Source of the DNA: Pseudomonas sp. PDM18
Lineage (GTDB): Bacteria > Pseudomonadota > Gammaproteobacteria > Pseudomonadales > Pseudomonadaceae
NCBI RefSeq assembly: GCF_014852585.1
Contig: NZ_JACVBX010000010.1
Location: 124,001-188,000, forward strand
Length of the DNA: 64,000 nt
Direction of reading: 5' to 3'
The notes under the pieces were generated by a model. It was not told the DNA's origin and ran no database searches. It saw only the letters and a list, made by a program, of their open reading frames with translations. How positions within the stretch are numbered: the stretch's first letter is position 1; each line of letters starts with the position of its first letter. Made by a program: the position numbers and the translations under genes. Of the stretch, positions 42,825 to 51,302 are shown one piece after another.

Positions 42825-43430
42825 TTACGCCTTCAGGTGGGCGTCGAAGACGGTATCGCCACCGGATTCCGCGACCATGTTGCTGTGCAGCTGGTCGACG
42901 GTGTGCTCGGAACCGTTTTCGGCCACGTTCATCTCTGCGTGCAGGCGGTCGATGGATTTGCTCGAACCGTTTTCAGCCACGCCCAGTTGCTTGTGCAGGC
43001 GGTCGACGGTCTGGCTGGAGCCGTTCTCGGCGACGTTCATTGCCTGGTGCAGGCGATCAACCGACTTGCTCGAACCGTTTTCGGCAACGCTCATCTCGCT
43101 GTGCAGGCGGTCGATGGTCTTGCTCGAACCGTTTTCAGCCACGCCCAGTTGCTTGTGCAGACGGTCGACGGTCTGGCTGGAGCCATTCTCGGCCACGTTC
43201 ATTTTCTGGAGCAGGCGATCGACCGACTGGCTGGAACCGTTTTCGGCGATACGGGCCTTGGCCGCGTCCAGTAGTTTCTGCTGCTGACCCAGGCTGCGTT
43301 CGGCGCCGTCCTGAACCAGGATCTGGGTCTGGCTGGCGTTGATCACTGGGGATTCCTGCTGGGAGCCGGCGAAAGCGGCATTGGCAGCAAGTACGGAGAG
43401 GGCAAAGCCAAGTACGAGGGTGCGTTTCAT
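42825..43430 (-). CDS. Secreted protein of seven 18-residue tandem repeats
   Basis: The 201-residue protein has a signal peptide (MKRTLVLGFALSVLAANAAFA) and an entry segment (SQQESPVINASQTQILVQDGAERSLGQQQKLLDAAK). Seven units follow, built on VAENGSSQTVDRLHKQLG. The last unit changes to NGSEHTVDQLHSNM and runs into VAESGGDTVFDAHLK, identical to the tail of the paralogue at 42063. Units 2-3 and 5-6 are near copies, and their DNA is offset by exactly 162 bases (3 x 54), pointing to a secondary duplication. It is expected in the periplasm or outside the cell. Function unknown. Confidence 0.82.
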   Translation of the reverse strand: MKRTLVLGFALSVLAANAAFAGSQQESPVINASQTQILVQDGAERSLGQQQKLLDAAKARIAENGSSQSVDRLLQKMNVAENGSSQTVDRLHKQLGVAENGSSKTIDRLHSEMSVAENGSSKSVDRLHQAMNVAENGSSQTVDRLHKQLGVAENGSSKSIDRLHAEMNVAENGSEHTVDQLHSNMVAESGGDTVFDAHLKA

Positions 43431-43491
43431 GATGCGGCTCCAGAAAGAGTGGGGAGTTCGTTGGACACGGGCTCAGTATCTGTTCTGGATT

Positions 43492-43537
43492 ATCGATTGG
43501 AAAACGATGCTGGAAGATAGTCGCTATCGATGTCGAT
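43492..43537 (-). promoter_or_regulatory. Shared upstream element, copy at the 18-residue repeat gene
   Basis: This is the counterpart of the element at 42558-42606: a 21-base block ending AAAACGATGCTG and a GATGTCGAT block 16 bases further. The rest of the 334-base gap 43431-43764 is AT-rich, with no gene seen. Confidence 0.55.
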
Positions 43538-43722
43538 GATTGTTTAATTTTTCATTTAAAATCATATAGTTAATTATGAAAACTGACTTATATCAACGCC
43601 TTCGATGGCCGGTATTGGTGTGATTGTTAATATCTGATTATTCGATGTATTGATCGAATAATCCTGGCTCAAGGGCTCTGGGATGCGGGTTTTGGCCGTA
43701 TGGCGGAGCCCGAAAGCACGAC

Positions 43723-43740
43723 GCCCGGCCGGAGCCGGGC
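43723..43740 (-). terminator. Hairpin after the bacterioferritin gene
   Basis: GCCCGGC pairs with GCCGGGC around CGGA, 24 bases after the stop of the minus-strand gene at 43765. No clean T-run follows, so efficiency is uncertain. Confidence 0.55.
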
Positions 43741-43764
43741 ATCGATCAGGGCAATGGAAAGGGG

Positions 43765-44298
43765 TTACTTGAGATCCTGCAGGAGGTCGGCCATGTCGTC
43801 GGCGTGCTCCTCCTCCTGGGCGAGGATCTCCTCGAACAGGCGGCGCGTGGTCGGGTCGTCATCACCCAGGTAGACGACGATCTCGCGGTAGCTGTCGACT
43901 GCAATGCGTTCGGCGACCAGATTCTCGGTGATCATCTCGCGCAGGTTGGCGCCGGCCACGTATTCGGCGTGGGAGCGTTCTGCCAGGCCTTGGGGGTTGA
44001 AGTCCGGCTCGCCGCCCAGCTGCATGATGCGCTCGGCCAGTTGGTCGGCGTGCTGCAGCTCCTGGGTGGCGTGCTCGAGGAATTCGGCGGCGGCCACGCT
44101 GGCCTTCAGTCCGGTGGCCATGAAGTAGTGGCGCTTGTAGCGCAGGTAGCAGACCAGTTCGGTGGCCAGCGACTCGTTGAGCAGACGCAGCACGGTCTTG
44201 CGGTCGGCATGGTAGCCCTCGGTCACTGCGCCATCCTCGATGTTCTGGCGCGCCCTCTGGCGCAGGGTCTGGACGTCGGTCAGTTGTGCCTGGTTCAT
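43765..44298 (-). CDS. Bacterioferritin-like ferritin family protein
   Basis: The 177-residue four-helix protein has di-iron ligands in the usual order: Glu in NESLATELVCYLRYKRHYF, ExxH in EFLEHATQELQHADQLAERI, Glu in ENLVAERIAVDSYREI, and ExxxH-type EEEHADDMADLL near the C-terminus. The first 35 residues form an extra helical N-terminus. It resembles the probable bacterioferritin near PA4880 of P. aeruginosa. It may store iron or protect DNA from oxidation; the heme-binding Met typical of true Bfr cannot be placed with confidence. Confidence 0.82.
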   Translation of the reverse strand: MNQAQLTDVQTLRQRARQNIEDGAVTEGYHADRKTVLRLLNESLATELVCYLRYKRHYFMATGLKASVAAAEFLEHATQELQHADQLAERIMQLGGEPDFNPQGLAERSHAEYVAGANLREMITENLVAERIAVDSYREIVVYLGDDDPTTRRLFEEILAQEEEHADDMADLLQDLK

Positions 44299-44593
44299 CA
44301 GATGTCTCCTTACGGCGGGCCTTGTTGCGGGCCGGCGCTGCGGTGGCGCGCGGCGTGTTTCGGGTCACAAGGGTGTGAGTCGCAGGTCATCGGGAAAGTT
44401 TGGTTTTTTTTGCCTGGAGCGCCGCTGCTCAGAATTGCCCCGCAGATTGCGGGAGCCATCACCTCGCTATGCTGGTCCAAGACGACAGGCCAAGGGAGAA
44501 TGCCGGCCCGGCATGCTCAGGCGGCCGATGATGACCGGCAGCGGCGTGGGGACGTCGCTGCTTCCACCGACGCGGCAAGCAGGGAGTTCAGGT

Positions 44594-46678
44594 ATGACGC
44601 GCGGGAAAAGAATCTGCCTCTGGAGCTTCACGGGTTTCATCGCGGTGATCGCCGCGCTGGTGGTGTTCATCGCCACCTTCGACTGGAACCGCGTGAAGCC
44701 GACCATCAATGAGAAAGTCTCGGCCGAGCTGGGACGCCCCTTCGCCATCAATGGCGACCTGCAGGTGTTCTGGCGCACCGAGCCGGAAGAGGGCGGTTGG
44801 CGTGCCTATGTGCCGTGGCCGCACTTCAGCGCGGCGGACATCACCCTGGGCAATCCCGAATGGGCCGCTGGCAAGACGCGTTCGACGAACTTTGCCAGCC
44901 TGGAAAAGGTGGAATTCCGCCTCGCCCCGCTGCCGCTGCTGTGGCAGACCGTGAATATCCCGCAGATCGTCCTCACCCGCCCCAGCGCCGATCTGCTGCG
45001 GCTCGCGGATGGGCGCGCAACCTGGACCTTCGAACTGCCGAAAAAGGAAGAAGATCCCAACGCCCCGCCCGAGCAGTCGTCTTGGAAGCTGGATATCGGC
45101 GAGATCGGCTTCGACAAGGGCAGCGTCACCCTCGATGATCAGCACCTGAAGACCCGCCTGGAGCTGCTGGTGGACCCGCTCGGCAAGCCGGTGCCGTTTG
45201 GCGAACTCGCAGGCAAGGCGCTGGCCGGCGGTGACAAGGCCGAGACCCAGGACTATGTGTTCGGCTGGAAGCTCAAGGGCCAGTACAAGGGGCTGCCGCT
45301 CAACGGCTCGGGCAAGGTCGGCGGCATGCTTGCCCTGCAGAATGCTGCCAAGCCCTTCCCGGTGCAGGCTGATGTCTCCGCCGGGAGCACCCGCGCGAGC
45401 ATCGTTGGCACGCTGGTCGACCCGCTGAATCTCGGCGCGCTGGACCTGCGCCTGAAGCTGGCTGGCACCAGCATGGCCAATCTCTTCCCACTCACCGGCG
45501 TGACCCTGCCCGATACGCCGGCCTACGAGACCGACGGCCGTCTGAAAGCCGAGTTACACGATTCGGCCGGCGCGCAGTTCCACTATGAGAACTTCAACGG
45601 CAAGGTCGGCGACAGCGATCTGCATGGCGACCTGGTGTTCGTCAATCGCCAGCCGCGGCCCAAGCTCTCCGGCAAGCTGCGCTCGGACCAGCTGCGCATG
45701 GCCGACCTCGGTCCGCTGATCGGCGCCGACTCCAACAAGGAGAAGCAGGCGCGTGGCCAGAGCACCCGTCAGCCGGCGGACAAGGTGCTGCCGGTGGAGG
45801 AGTTCCGCACTGACCGCTGGCGCGCCATGGACGCCGACGTGGAGTTCACCGGCAAGCGCATCGTCCACAGCGACAAGCTGCCGATCAGCGACCTCTATAC
45901 CCACCTGGTGCTCAATGACGGCCTGCTCACCCTGGAGCCGCTGCGCTTCGGCGTGGCCGGCGGCACGCTGGATTCGCACATCCGCCTGGACGGCGGCAAG
46001 ACGCCGCTGCAGAGCAAGGTCCAGTTACAGGCGCGCAGTTTCAAGCTCAAGGAGCTGTTCCCCAGCTTCGCGCCGATGCAGTCGAGCTTCGGCGAGCTGA
46101 ACGGCGACGCGGCCATCAGCGGCACCGGCAATTCGGTGGCAACCATCCTCGCGGGCGCCAACGGCGAGATGAAGCTGCTGATCAACGACGGGCGCATCAG
46201 CCGCAGCCTTATGGAAATTGCCGGGCTCAACGTGGGCAACTACGTGGTGAACAAGTTGTTTGGCGATGACGAGGTGAAGATCAATTGCGCCGCCGCCGAC
46301 GTGGGCATCGCCAGTGGCGTGGCCAAGCCGCGGGTGTTCGCCTTCGATACCGAGAACGCGATCATCACGGTGGACGGTACGGCCAACTTCGCTACCGAGC
46401 AGTTGGACCTGGACATCACTCCACAGAGCAAGGGCGTGCGCATCTTCTCCCTGCGCTCGCCGCTTTATGTGCAGGGCACCTTCAAGAACCCAAAGGCGGG
46501 TGTGCATGTATTGCCACTGGCGGCACGCGGTGCGGGGATGGTCGCCCTGGGCGTGGCCGTGGCCCCTGCGGCTGCGCTGTTGGCGCTGATCGCGCCGAGC
46601 AAGCAGGACGACAATCAGTGCGCCGCCCTGCTGGGGCAGATGAAGCAGCCGGCGAAAGCGCCCACGAAGGGCAAATGA
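44594..46678 (+). CDS. AsmA family inner membrane / periplasmic protein
   Basis: The ATG at 44594, with GGAG 10 bases before it, gives 694 residues. It begins with a membrane anchor (KRICLWSFTGFIAVIAALVVFIATF) and the AsmA motif DWNRVKPTINEKVSAELGRPFAINGDLQV. A long beta-rich periplasmic region follows, and the C-terminal AsmA block GDAAISGTGNSVATILAGANGEMKLLINDGRIS is clear. AsmA-like proteins are proposed to bridge the periplasm and move phospholipids to the outer membrane. The bases 44299-44593 before it show no gene. It is monocistronic and followed by REP-like palindromes. Confidence 0.87.
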   Translation: MTRGKRICLWSFTGFIAVIAALVVFIATFDWNRVKPTINEKVSAELGRPFAINGDLQVFWRTEPEEGGWRAYVPWPHFSAADITLGNPEWAAGKTRSTNFASLEKVEFRLAPLPLLWQTVNIPQIVLTRPSADLLRLADGRATWTFELPKKEEDPNAPPEQSSWKLDIGEIGFDKGSVTLDDQHLKTRLELLVDPLGKPVPFGELAGKALAGGDKAETQDYVFGWKLKGQYKGLPLNGSGKVGGMLALQNAAKPFPVQADVSAGSTRASIVGTLVDPLNLGALDLRLKLAGTSMANLFPLTGVTLPDTPAYETDGRLKAELHDSAGAQFHYENFNGKVGDSDLHGDLVFVNRQPRPKLSGKLRSDQLRMADLGPLIGADSNKEKQARGQSTRQPADKVLPVEEFRTDRWRAMDADVEFTGKRIVHSDKLPISDLYTHLVLNDGLLTLEPLRFGVAGGTLDSHIRLDGGKTPLQSKVQLQARSFKLKELFPSFAPMQSSFGELNGDAAISGTGNSVATILAGANGEMKLLINDGRISRSLMEIAGLNVGNYVVNKLFGDDEVKINCAAADVGIASGVAKPRVFAFDTENAIITVDGTANFATEQLDLDITPQSKGVRIFSLRSPLYVQGTFKNPKAGVHVLPLAARGAGMVALGVAVAPAAALLALIAPSKQDDNQCAALLGQMKQPAKAPTKGK

Positions 46679-46705
46679 GCTCCTGCCGGTGACGCTATTG
46701 CGTAG

Positions 46706-46768
46706 GGCGGATAACCCGGTACGGGTTATCCGCCATTCAGGCGGATAACGCCTTAGGCGTTATGCGCC
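46706..46768. repeat. REP-like twin palindromes
   Basis: Two adjacent 13-bp inverted repeats are present: GGCGGATAACCCG/CGGGTTATCCGCC (46706-46734) and GGCGGATAACGCC/GGCGTTATGCGCC (46740-46768, two mismatches). They lie between the convergent ends of the AsmA and GyrI-like genes. The first is related to the palindrome at 24704. Confidence 0.7.
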
Positions 46769-46779
46769 CTGCCGGCTGA

Positions 46780-47235
46780 TCAGTAGATCGGCACGTACAG
46801 ATCGGTTTCCGAGGCCGGGTCCTGCGGGCCGAGGAAGCGCTCGGTGTAGCGCTCCAGGTCCACGCCTTTCTTCGGCTCCAGACCGTGGCGGGCCAGCAGG
46901 CTGGAATAGATGGCCTGGAAACTGTCGGCGATGGCGCTGACCGGGCCGATGTGGGTGAACACCGCGTACTTCTGCGCAGGCACAGCGAAGCTGAGCATGC
47001 CCTCTGGTACGGCCGCGCCGGCGTCCACCGGCAGGCCGGCGATGTAGTGGAACTCGCCGCCCGGCAGCTGGGTGCAGACGCCATAGGCGGTCTTGTCCGT
47101 CGTGCTGGCCGCGACTTCCTGTTCGCGTGGCAGGAAGCGCTGCCACAGTTGGCCGATGCTGTCGCCCGGCGCACTGCCGCGGTAGTCCATGCCCACTACT
47201 TCGAAGGCGGGCAGTTCGATGATGCGGTATTTCAT
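46780..47235 (-). CDS. GyrI-like / AraC effector-binding domain protein
   Basis: The 151-residue protein MKYRIIELPAFEVVGMDYRGSAPG onward consists only of the GyrI-like small-molecule-binding domain. The conserved parts are a first strand after the start, the loop region FHYIAGLPVD, the KYAVFTHIGPVSAIADSFQAIY block with its His, and the C-terminal DLYVPIY. It has no DNA-binding domain. Such stand-alone proteins bind or hydrolyse hydrophobic small molecules, or inhibit gyrase as in SbmC. The ligand here is unknown. Confidence 0.85.
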   Translation of the reverse strand: MKYRIIELPAFEVVGMDYRGSAPGDSIGQLWQRFLPREQEVAASTTDKTAYGVCTQLPGGEFHYIAGLPVDAGAAVPEGMLSFAVPAQKYAVFTHIGPVSAIADSFQAIYSSLLARHGLEPKKGVDLERYTERFLGPQDPASETDLYVPIY

Positions 47236-47329
47236 GGGCGACTCCTGAGATGGCTGTAGGGATGATAGACGGCCATCGTGTAGCGGGAATATCCCCGGCG
47301 TCGGCGACTATGGCGACGGCCTAATGAAA

Positions 47330-47357
47330 AAGGCCCCCGCCGTCGGGCGAGGGCCTT
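47330..47357 (-). terminator. Terminator of osmE
   Basis: AAGGCCC-C-CGCC pairs with GGCG-A-GGGCCTT around GTCG, 21 bases after the osmE stop. On the minus strand the stem is followed by TTTCATT after the two paired T bases, giving a T-run. Confidence 0.8.
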
Positions 47358-47378
47358 GTCGTCACGGAGCAAACGCCG

Positions 47379-47723
47379 TCACGGCTGGTAGTCGCGCTCG
47401 TGGCGATCCAGTTCGGAACAGGTCATGAAGCCCGATCCGTCCACCCGGCCACTGCCGTCGAAGCTCACGTAGAAGGGCTGTTGCTGCCCGTCCTTGCTGA
47501 GGATGTAGCTGTTGCAGCTGCCCGGCTTCATCAGGCGCTTCTGGGTTGCCGATGGGGTGCCGCCGATCTTCAGGACTTCTTCCTGGCTCATCCCTTTCTC
47601 GACGTTGCGCACCAGCGGCTCATCGCGATAGGTGATGTAGTTGACCGGGTTCTGCACCTTGGTGGAAGCGCAGCCCGCCACCGAAGCCAGTACCAGCAGC
47701 GCCAGCAGTGATCGCTTGTACAT
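47379..47723 (-). CDS. osmE: OsmE-like osmotically inducible lipoprotein
   Basis: The ATG at 47723 gives a 114-residue lipoprotein, MYKRSLLALLVLASVAGC, with the lipobox SVAGC. The mature part carries the SmpA/OmlA (BamE-like) fold with VEKGMSQEEVLKIGGTPS. The block NSYILSKDGQQQPFYVSFDGSGRVDGSGFMTCSE has two cysteines, counting CNSY. It should sit at the outer membrane, and the E. coli homologue is induced by osmotic stress. A 22-residue upstream extension lacks a signal and is rejected. A terminator follows. Confidence 0.88.
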   Translation of the reverse strand: MYKRSLLALLVLASVAGCASTKVQNPVNYITYRDEPLVRNVEKGMSQEEVLKIGGTPSATQKRLMKPGSCNSYILSKDGQQQPFYVSFDGSGRVDGSGFMTCSELDRHERDYQP

Positions 47724-47808
47724 GGTGTTCTCCTTGGTTGAGCAACTCACTCGCTCAACTTGGAGCCCAGGCCATGATCCGGCGTTCAAGAAATCTGCGG
47801 GGAGGGGT

Positions 47809-48036
47809 TCACTGGGCCTCTTTCACGGCCTCGTCCAGGCGTTGCTGGTTCTGTACGTTAGCCGCATCGATCTGCTGTTTGAGCTGCTGCATCTGCTGCT
47901 GGGCCTGTTGCGCCTGTTGCGCCTGCTGGGCCTGCAGGTTGGCAGTGGTGGCCGCCGTGGCGGCAGTCTCGCCCAGGCCGCAGGCGGAGAGGACTGCGCA
48001 CAGGAGCAGCAGGCTGGTCAGTTGGCAGGGGCGCAT
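47809..48036 (-). CDS. Small Gln-rich coiled-coil lipoprotein
   Basis: The 75-residue precursor has a lipoprotein signal peptide, MRPCQLTSLLLLCAVLSAC, with the lipobox LSAC. The mature part is a single Ala/Gln-rich helix (QAQQAQQAQQAQQQMQQLKQQIDAA) that would form a coiled coil, Lpp-like in style. It is on the same strand as osmE and 85 bases upstream of it. No family was recognised; a periplasmic spacer or stress lipoprotein is possible. Confidence 0.7.
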   Translation of the reverse strand: MRPCQLTSLLLLCAVLSACGLGETAATAATTANLQAQQAQQAQQAQQQMQQLKQQIDAANVQNQQRLDEAVKEAQ

Positions 48037-48108
48037 GACGGACTCCGGGCGCGAGGGGTATTACCGCCACACTAGCGCATGGCGGCATGTCCGTCAGTGA
48101 GCGCCTGC

Positions 48109-49374
48109 TCAGCCGTAGCGCTTCATCGCCTCGATGGCCAGGCCGTTGCCGATCCCGCCGAAACGGTCGCCGTCGACGTGACGTGCGTTGGGTAGCATCG
48201 CTGCCACGCTCTGGCGCAGCGCCGGCACGCCGGAGGAACCGCCAGTGAAGAACACCGTGTCGACCCGCGTCGGGTCCACGTCGGCGGAATTCAGCAGGTC
48301 GCTGATGCTGCCGCGCACGCGCTCCAGCAGCGGGCCGATGGCGCCTTCGAACAGCTCGCGGCTCAGCTCGGCGACCAGGCCCGGCTCGACGCGCGCCAGG
48401 TCGATGTCGCGGCGCTCGGTGTCGGACAGTTCGATCTTGCTGGCTTCCACCTGCATCGCCAGCCAGTGGCCGGCGCGCTGCTCGATAAGCTTGAACAGGC
48501 GGTCAATGCCGGTGGCGTCGACGATGTCGTAGCGCATGTTCTGCAGCGCCAGCTGGGACTTCTGCGCGTATACCGCGTTGATGGTGTGCCAGGTGGCGAG
48601 GTTGAGGTGGTAGCTGGTTGGCATGAAGGCGTCGCTCTTCATCTTGCTGCCGTAGCCGAACAGCGGCATCACGCCCTGGATGCTCAGCTGCTTGTCGAAG
48701 TCGGTACCGCCGATGTGCACGCCGCCGGTGGCGAGGATATCGCCCTGGCGGTCGGCCACTTCGCGGCGCTCTGGTGACAGGCGCACCAGAGAAAAGTCCG
48801 AGGTACCGCCGCCAATGTCGACGATGAGCACCAGCTCTTCGCGCTCGATGCTGCGCTCGTAGTCGAAGGCTGCGGCGAGCGGTTCGTACTGGAAGGACAC
48901 GTCCTTGAAGCCGAGCTTCTGCGCCACGGCCACCAGGGTGTCCTGCGCTTCCTGGTCGGCCTTGGGATCATCGTCGACGAAGAACACCGGACGACCCAGC
49001 ACCACGGAATCGAACTCGCGACCGGCGACCGCTTCGGCGCGCTTCTTCAGCTCGCCGATGAACAGCCCTAGCAGGTCCTTGAACGGCATGGCGCTGCCCA
49101 GCACGGTGGTCTCGCTTTTCAGCAGCGAGGAGCCCAGCAGGCTTTTCAGCGAACGCATCAGGCGGCCTTCATAGCCTTCCAGGTATTCGTGCAGGGCCAG
49201 GCGGCCGTAAACCGGACGGCGTTCCTCGACGTTGAAGAAGATCACCGAGGGCAGGGTGATCTTGTCGTCTTCCAGGGCGATCAGCGGTTCGGCGTCCGGG
49301 CGCCACCAGCCGACGGTGGAGTTGGAGGTGCCGAAGTCGATGCCCAGGGCGCGGGCCGCAGTGGTCGGGAACAT
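48109..49374 (-). CDS. yegD: YegD-like Hsp70 family chaperone
   Basis: The ATG at 49374 gives a 421-residue protein with the actin/Hsp70 ATPase fold: phosphate-1 loop LGIDFGTSNSTVGW near the N-terminus, phosphate-2 loop VDIGGGTSDFSLVRL near residue 200 and the adenosine loop VFFTGGSSGVPALR near residue 385. There is no substrate-binding domain like that of DnaK, which matches YegD. It is probably a specialised cytoplasmic chaperone. The gene is divergent from the oxaloacetate decarboxylase gene, so operator repeats in that intergenic region may control both. Confidence 0.9.
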   Translation of the reverse strand: MFPTTAARALGIDFGTSNSTVGWWRPDAEPLIALEDDKITLPSVIFFNVEERRPVYGRLALHEYLEGYEGRLMRSLKSLLGSSLLKSETTVLGSAMPFKDLLGLFIGELKKRAEAVAGREFDSVVLGRPVFFVDDDPKADQEAQDTLVAVAQKLGFKDVSFQYEPLAAAFDYERSIEREELVLIVDIGGGTSDFSLVRLSPERREVADRQGDILATGGVHIGGTDFDKQLSIQGVMPLFGYGSKMKSDAFMPTSYHLNLATWHTINAVYAQKSQLALQNMRYDIVDATGIDRLFKLIEQRAGHWLAMQVEASKIELSDTERRDIDLARVEPGLVAELSRELFEGAIGPLLERVRGSISDLLNSADVDPTRVDTVFFTGGSSGVPALRQSVAAMLPNARHVDGDRFGGIGNGLAIEAMKRYG

Positions 49375-49484
49375 GGTGCAGGATGTCCGGAGAAAAAACG
49401 GCCGCGCAGTGTACGCGAGCGCTGTAGGAAAATCAGGGTATCCGTCGGGAAGCGATGGTGGCAAAGAGGGCTTGGGGAGTAGCT

Positions 49485-49523
49485 TGTAGTTTTGCTACAT
49501 TGTGTTCCTGTAGTTTTCCTACA
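49485..49523. promoter_or_regulatory. Paired TGTAG-N5-CTACA operators
   Basis: TGTAGTTTTGCTACA (49485-49499) and TGTAGTTTTCCTACA (49509-49523) are perfect 5-base inverted repeats with five-base spacers and 24 bases from start to start. They lie 59-97 bases before the oxaloacetate decarboxylase ATG. A third copy is inside the gene at 49731. The binding protein is unknown. Confidence 0.65.
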
Positions 49524-49581
49524 AGAGTTATCCACTATCTGATTTCCGTTCTCCCACCCGTACAAGCAGTTGGATCCCACC

Positions 49582-50445
49582 ATGCACAGAGCCTCCTTCC
49601 ACGAATTGCGCAAGGATTTCCGCGCCTTACTGAATTCTTCAGCCTGCTATCACACCGCTTCGGTGTTCGATCCAATGTCCGCGCGCATCGCCGGCGACTT
49701 GGGGTTCGAAGTGGGCATCCTGGGCGGTTCTGTAGCTTCACTACAAGTTTTGGCGGCGCCTGATTTCGCGCTGATCACCCTGAGCGAATTCACCGAGCAG
49801 GCCACCCGCATCGGCCGTGTCGCCCGCCTGCCGGTGATCGCCGATGCCGACCACGGCTACGGCAACGCGCTCAACACCATGCGTACCATCGTCGAGCTGG
49901 AGCGCGCTGGCGTGGCCGCGCTGACCATCGAGGACACCCTGCTGCCGGCGCAGTTCGGCCGCAAGTCCACCGACCTGATCCCGGTCGAGGAAGGCGTCGG
50001 CAAGATCCGCGCGGCGCTGGAAGCGCGCATCGATTCGGAAATGGCGATCATCGCCCGCACCAACGCCGAAGTGCTGGAAGTGGACGATGTGATCCGCCGC
50101 ACCCTGGCCTACCAGGCCGCTGGCGCCGACGGCATCTGCATGGTCGGCATCCGCGACTTCGATCACCTGGAAGCCATCTCCCGCCACCTGTCCGTGCCGC
50201 TGATGCTGGTGTCCTACGGCAACCCCGAGCTGCGCGACGACGCGCGCCTGGCCGAGCTGGGCGTGCGCATCGTGGTCGACGGTCATGCCGCCTACTTCGC
50301 GGCGATCAAGGCCACCTACGACTGCCTGCGCGAGCAGCGCGGCGTGCATGCCTCCGACCTGACCGCTTCGGAGCTGGCCAAGAAATACACGCTGCCCGAG
50401 GAGTACCAGATCTGGGCGCGCGAATACATGGAAGTCAAAGAGTAG
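49582..50445 (+). CDS. Oxaloacetate decarboxylase, ICL/PEPM superfamily
   Basis: The 287-residue protein starts [22 protein letters not shown]. It has the isocitrate lyase/PEP mutase fold, with the metal site in [15 protein letters not shown] and acidic residues in [14 protein letters not shown]. It lacks the KKCGH-type catalytic cysteine loop of isocitrate and methylisocitrate lyases; the corresponding loop reads [12 protein letters not shown]. The closest known relative is the PA4872-type oxaloacetate decarboxylase of P. aeruginosa, which releases CO2 from oxaloacetate. The upstream region and the early coding sequence carry three copies of one palindromic operator. Confidence 0.88.
   Translation: MHRASFHELRKDFRALLNSSACYHTASVFDPMSARIAGDLGFEVGILGGSVASLQVLAAPDFALITLSEFTEQATRIGRVARLPVIADADHGYGNALNTMRTIVELERAGVAALTIEDTLLPAQFGRKSTDLIPVEEGVGKIRAALEARIDSEMAIIARTNAEVLEVDDVIRRTLAYQAAGADGICMVGIRDFDHLEAISRHLSVPLMLVSYGNPELRDDARLAELGVRIVVDGHAAYFAAIKATYDCLREQRGVHASDLTASELAKKYTLPEEYQIWAREYMEVKE
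49731..49745. promoter_or_regulatory. Third TGTAG-N5-CTACA operator, inside the coding sequence
   Basis: TGTAGCTTCACTACA lies within codons for SVASLQ, about 150 bases into the gene. The codons GTA, TCA and CTA used here are rare in this GC-rich genome, which suggests the bases are kept for DNA binding. Confidence 0.55.
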
Positions 50446-50480
50446 GACCGCCTGTTCTGTTCTTTTCTGCCCTGGGCCGC

Positions 50481-51125
50481 TCAGCGACGCGGCAGATGCG
50501 CCAGCAGGTATTCGACCTGGGCGTTGAAGGGATAGAGCAGAGTGCCTTCGGGTTTCTCCGCCTTGCGCAGGTAGCTCCAGCGCGAGAGCAGGGAGTCCCG
50601 GCTGGCACCGGCGGGTAACGCCGCCAGACGTTCGCCGATCTGTACCTGCAGTTCCCCGATGCGTGCCGCATCCTCCCCGCTTTCCTTCCCCAGCAAACGC
50701 CCGTTGGCGCGCCGCGCCTCTAGCAGTGCCAGCTCGCGCAATTCGTCTTCAAGCCCCTGTCGCACCGGCTCCCGCGCGAGGATGAAGGTGTCGAACAATC
50801 CGGCCACCTCTCGTGTCTGCGCGACTGCGTTTTGCAGGTCCACGTCCTTCTGCGAGTAAGCCGCGCGCACCTGCTCCAGTGTTTGTCGATAGAGCTGCCA
50901 GAGGTCCTTCAGGTTGGCCGCATTCTTCTGCTGTGACAGCTGCTGCTCGAAGCTTGGCGCGAGGCCATCCAGCCGCGTGAGGAAACGATCATCGCCGGTG
51001 GCGCTGTACAGCAGCAGGTAGCGCTCCATGTCGCGCAGGCCGGCATCCACGGCGTCGGCATTGGCGGCGCGCGGCAACAGGCCGGCGAGCAGGAGGCTGG
51101 CGATCAGGGTGCAGGCTTGGCGCAT
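50481..51125 (-). CDS. Hypothetical periplasmic helical protein
   Basis: The ATG at 51125 gives 214 residues with a signal peptide, MRQACTLIASLLLAGLLPRAANA. The mature part is helical and charged (QQLSQQKNAANLKDLWQLYRQTLEQV and ELALLEARRANGRLL), with no cysteine or metal motif. It ends PFNAQVEYLLAHLPRR. A hypothetical gene of this kind sits beside the oxaloacetate decarboxylase in P. aeruginosa, but I know no function. It is convergent with the decarboxylase gene. Confidence 0.7.
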   Translation of the reverse strand: MRQACTLIASLLLAGLLPRAANADAVDAGLRDMERYLLLYSATGDDRFLTRLDGLAPSFEQQLSQQKNAANLKDLWQLYRQTLEQVRAAYSQKDVDLQNAVAQTREVAGLFDTFILAREPVRQGLEDELRELALLEARRANGRLLGKESGEDAARIGELQVQIGERLAALPAGASRDSLLSRWSYLRKAEKPEGTLLYPFNAQVEYLLAHLPRR

Positions 51126-51302
51126 GGCGGGGTTCCGATAGTCAAAGGTCTCCCAATTCTCGGCAGGCATGCCTGTGCGGGCTATCAGACGTATCTGGTT
51201 CACCAGCGACGCGTTCGTCGCTTAGCGCGCCATCGCCCTTGCAATCACCAATGCCGCCCTGCATATCTTCTGGAAAACACGACTATTCCACGGGAGGTTG
51301 CC

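Noticed and set aside
42825-43430. Regular DNA repeats taken as a CRISPR array
   Set aside because: The 54-base units have no unique spacers and translate into an exported protein with a signal peptide and conserved tail.
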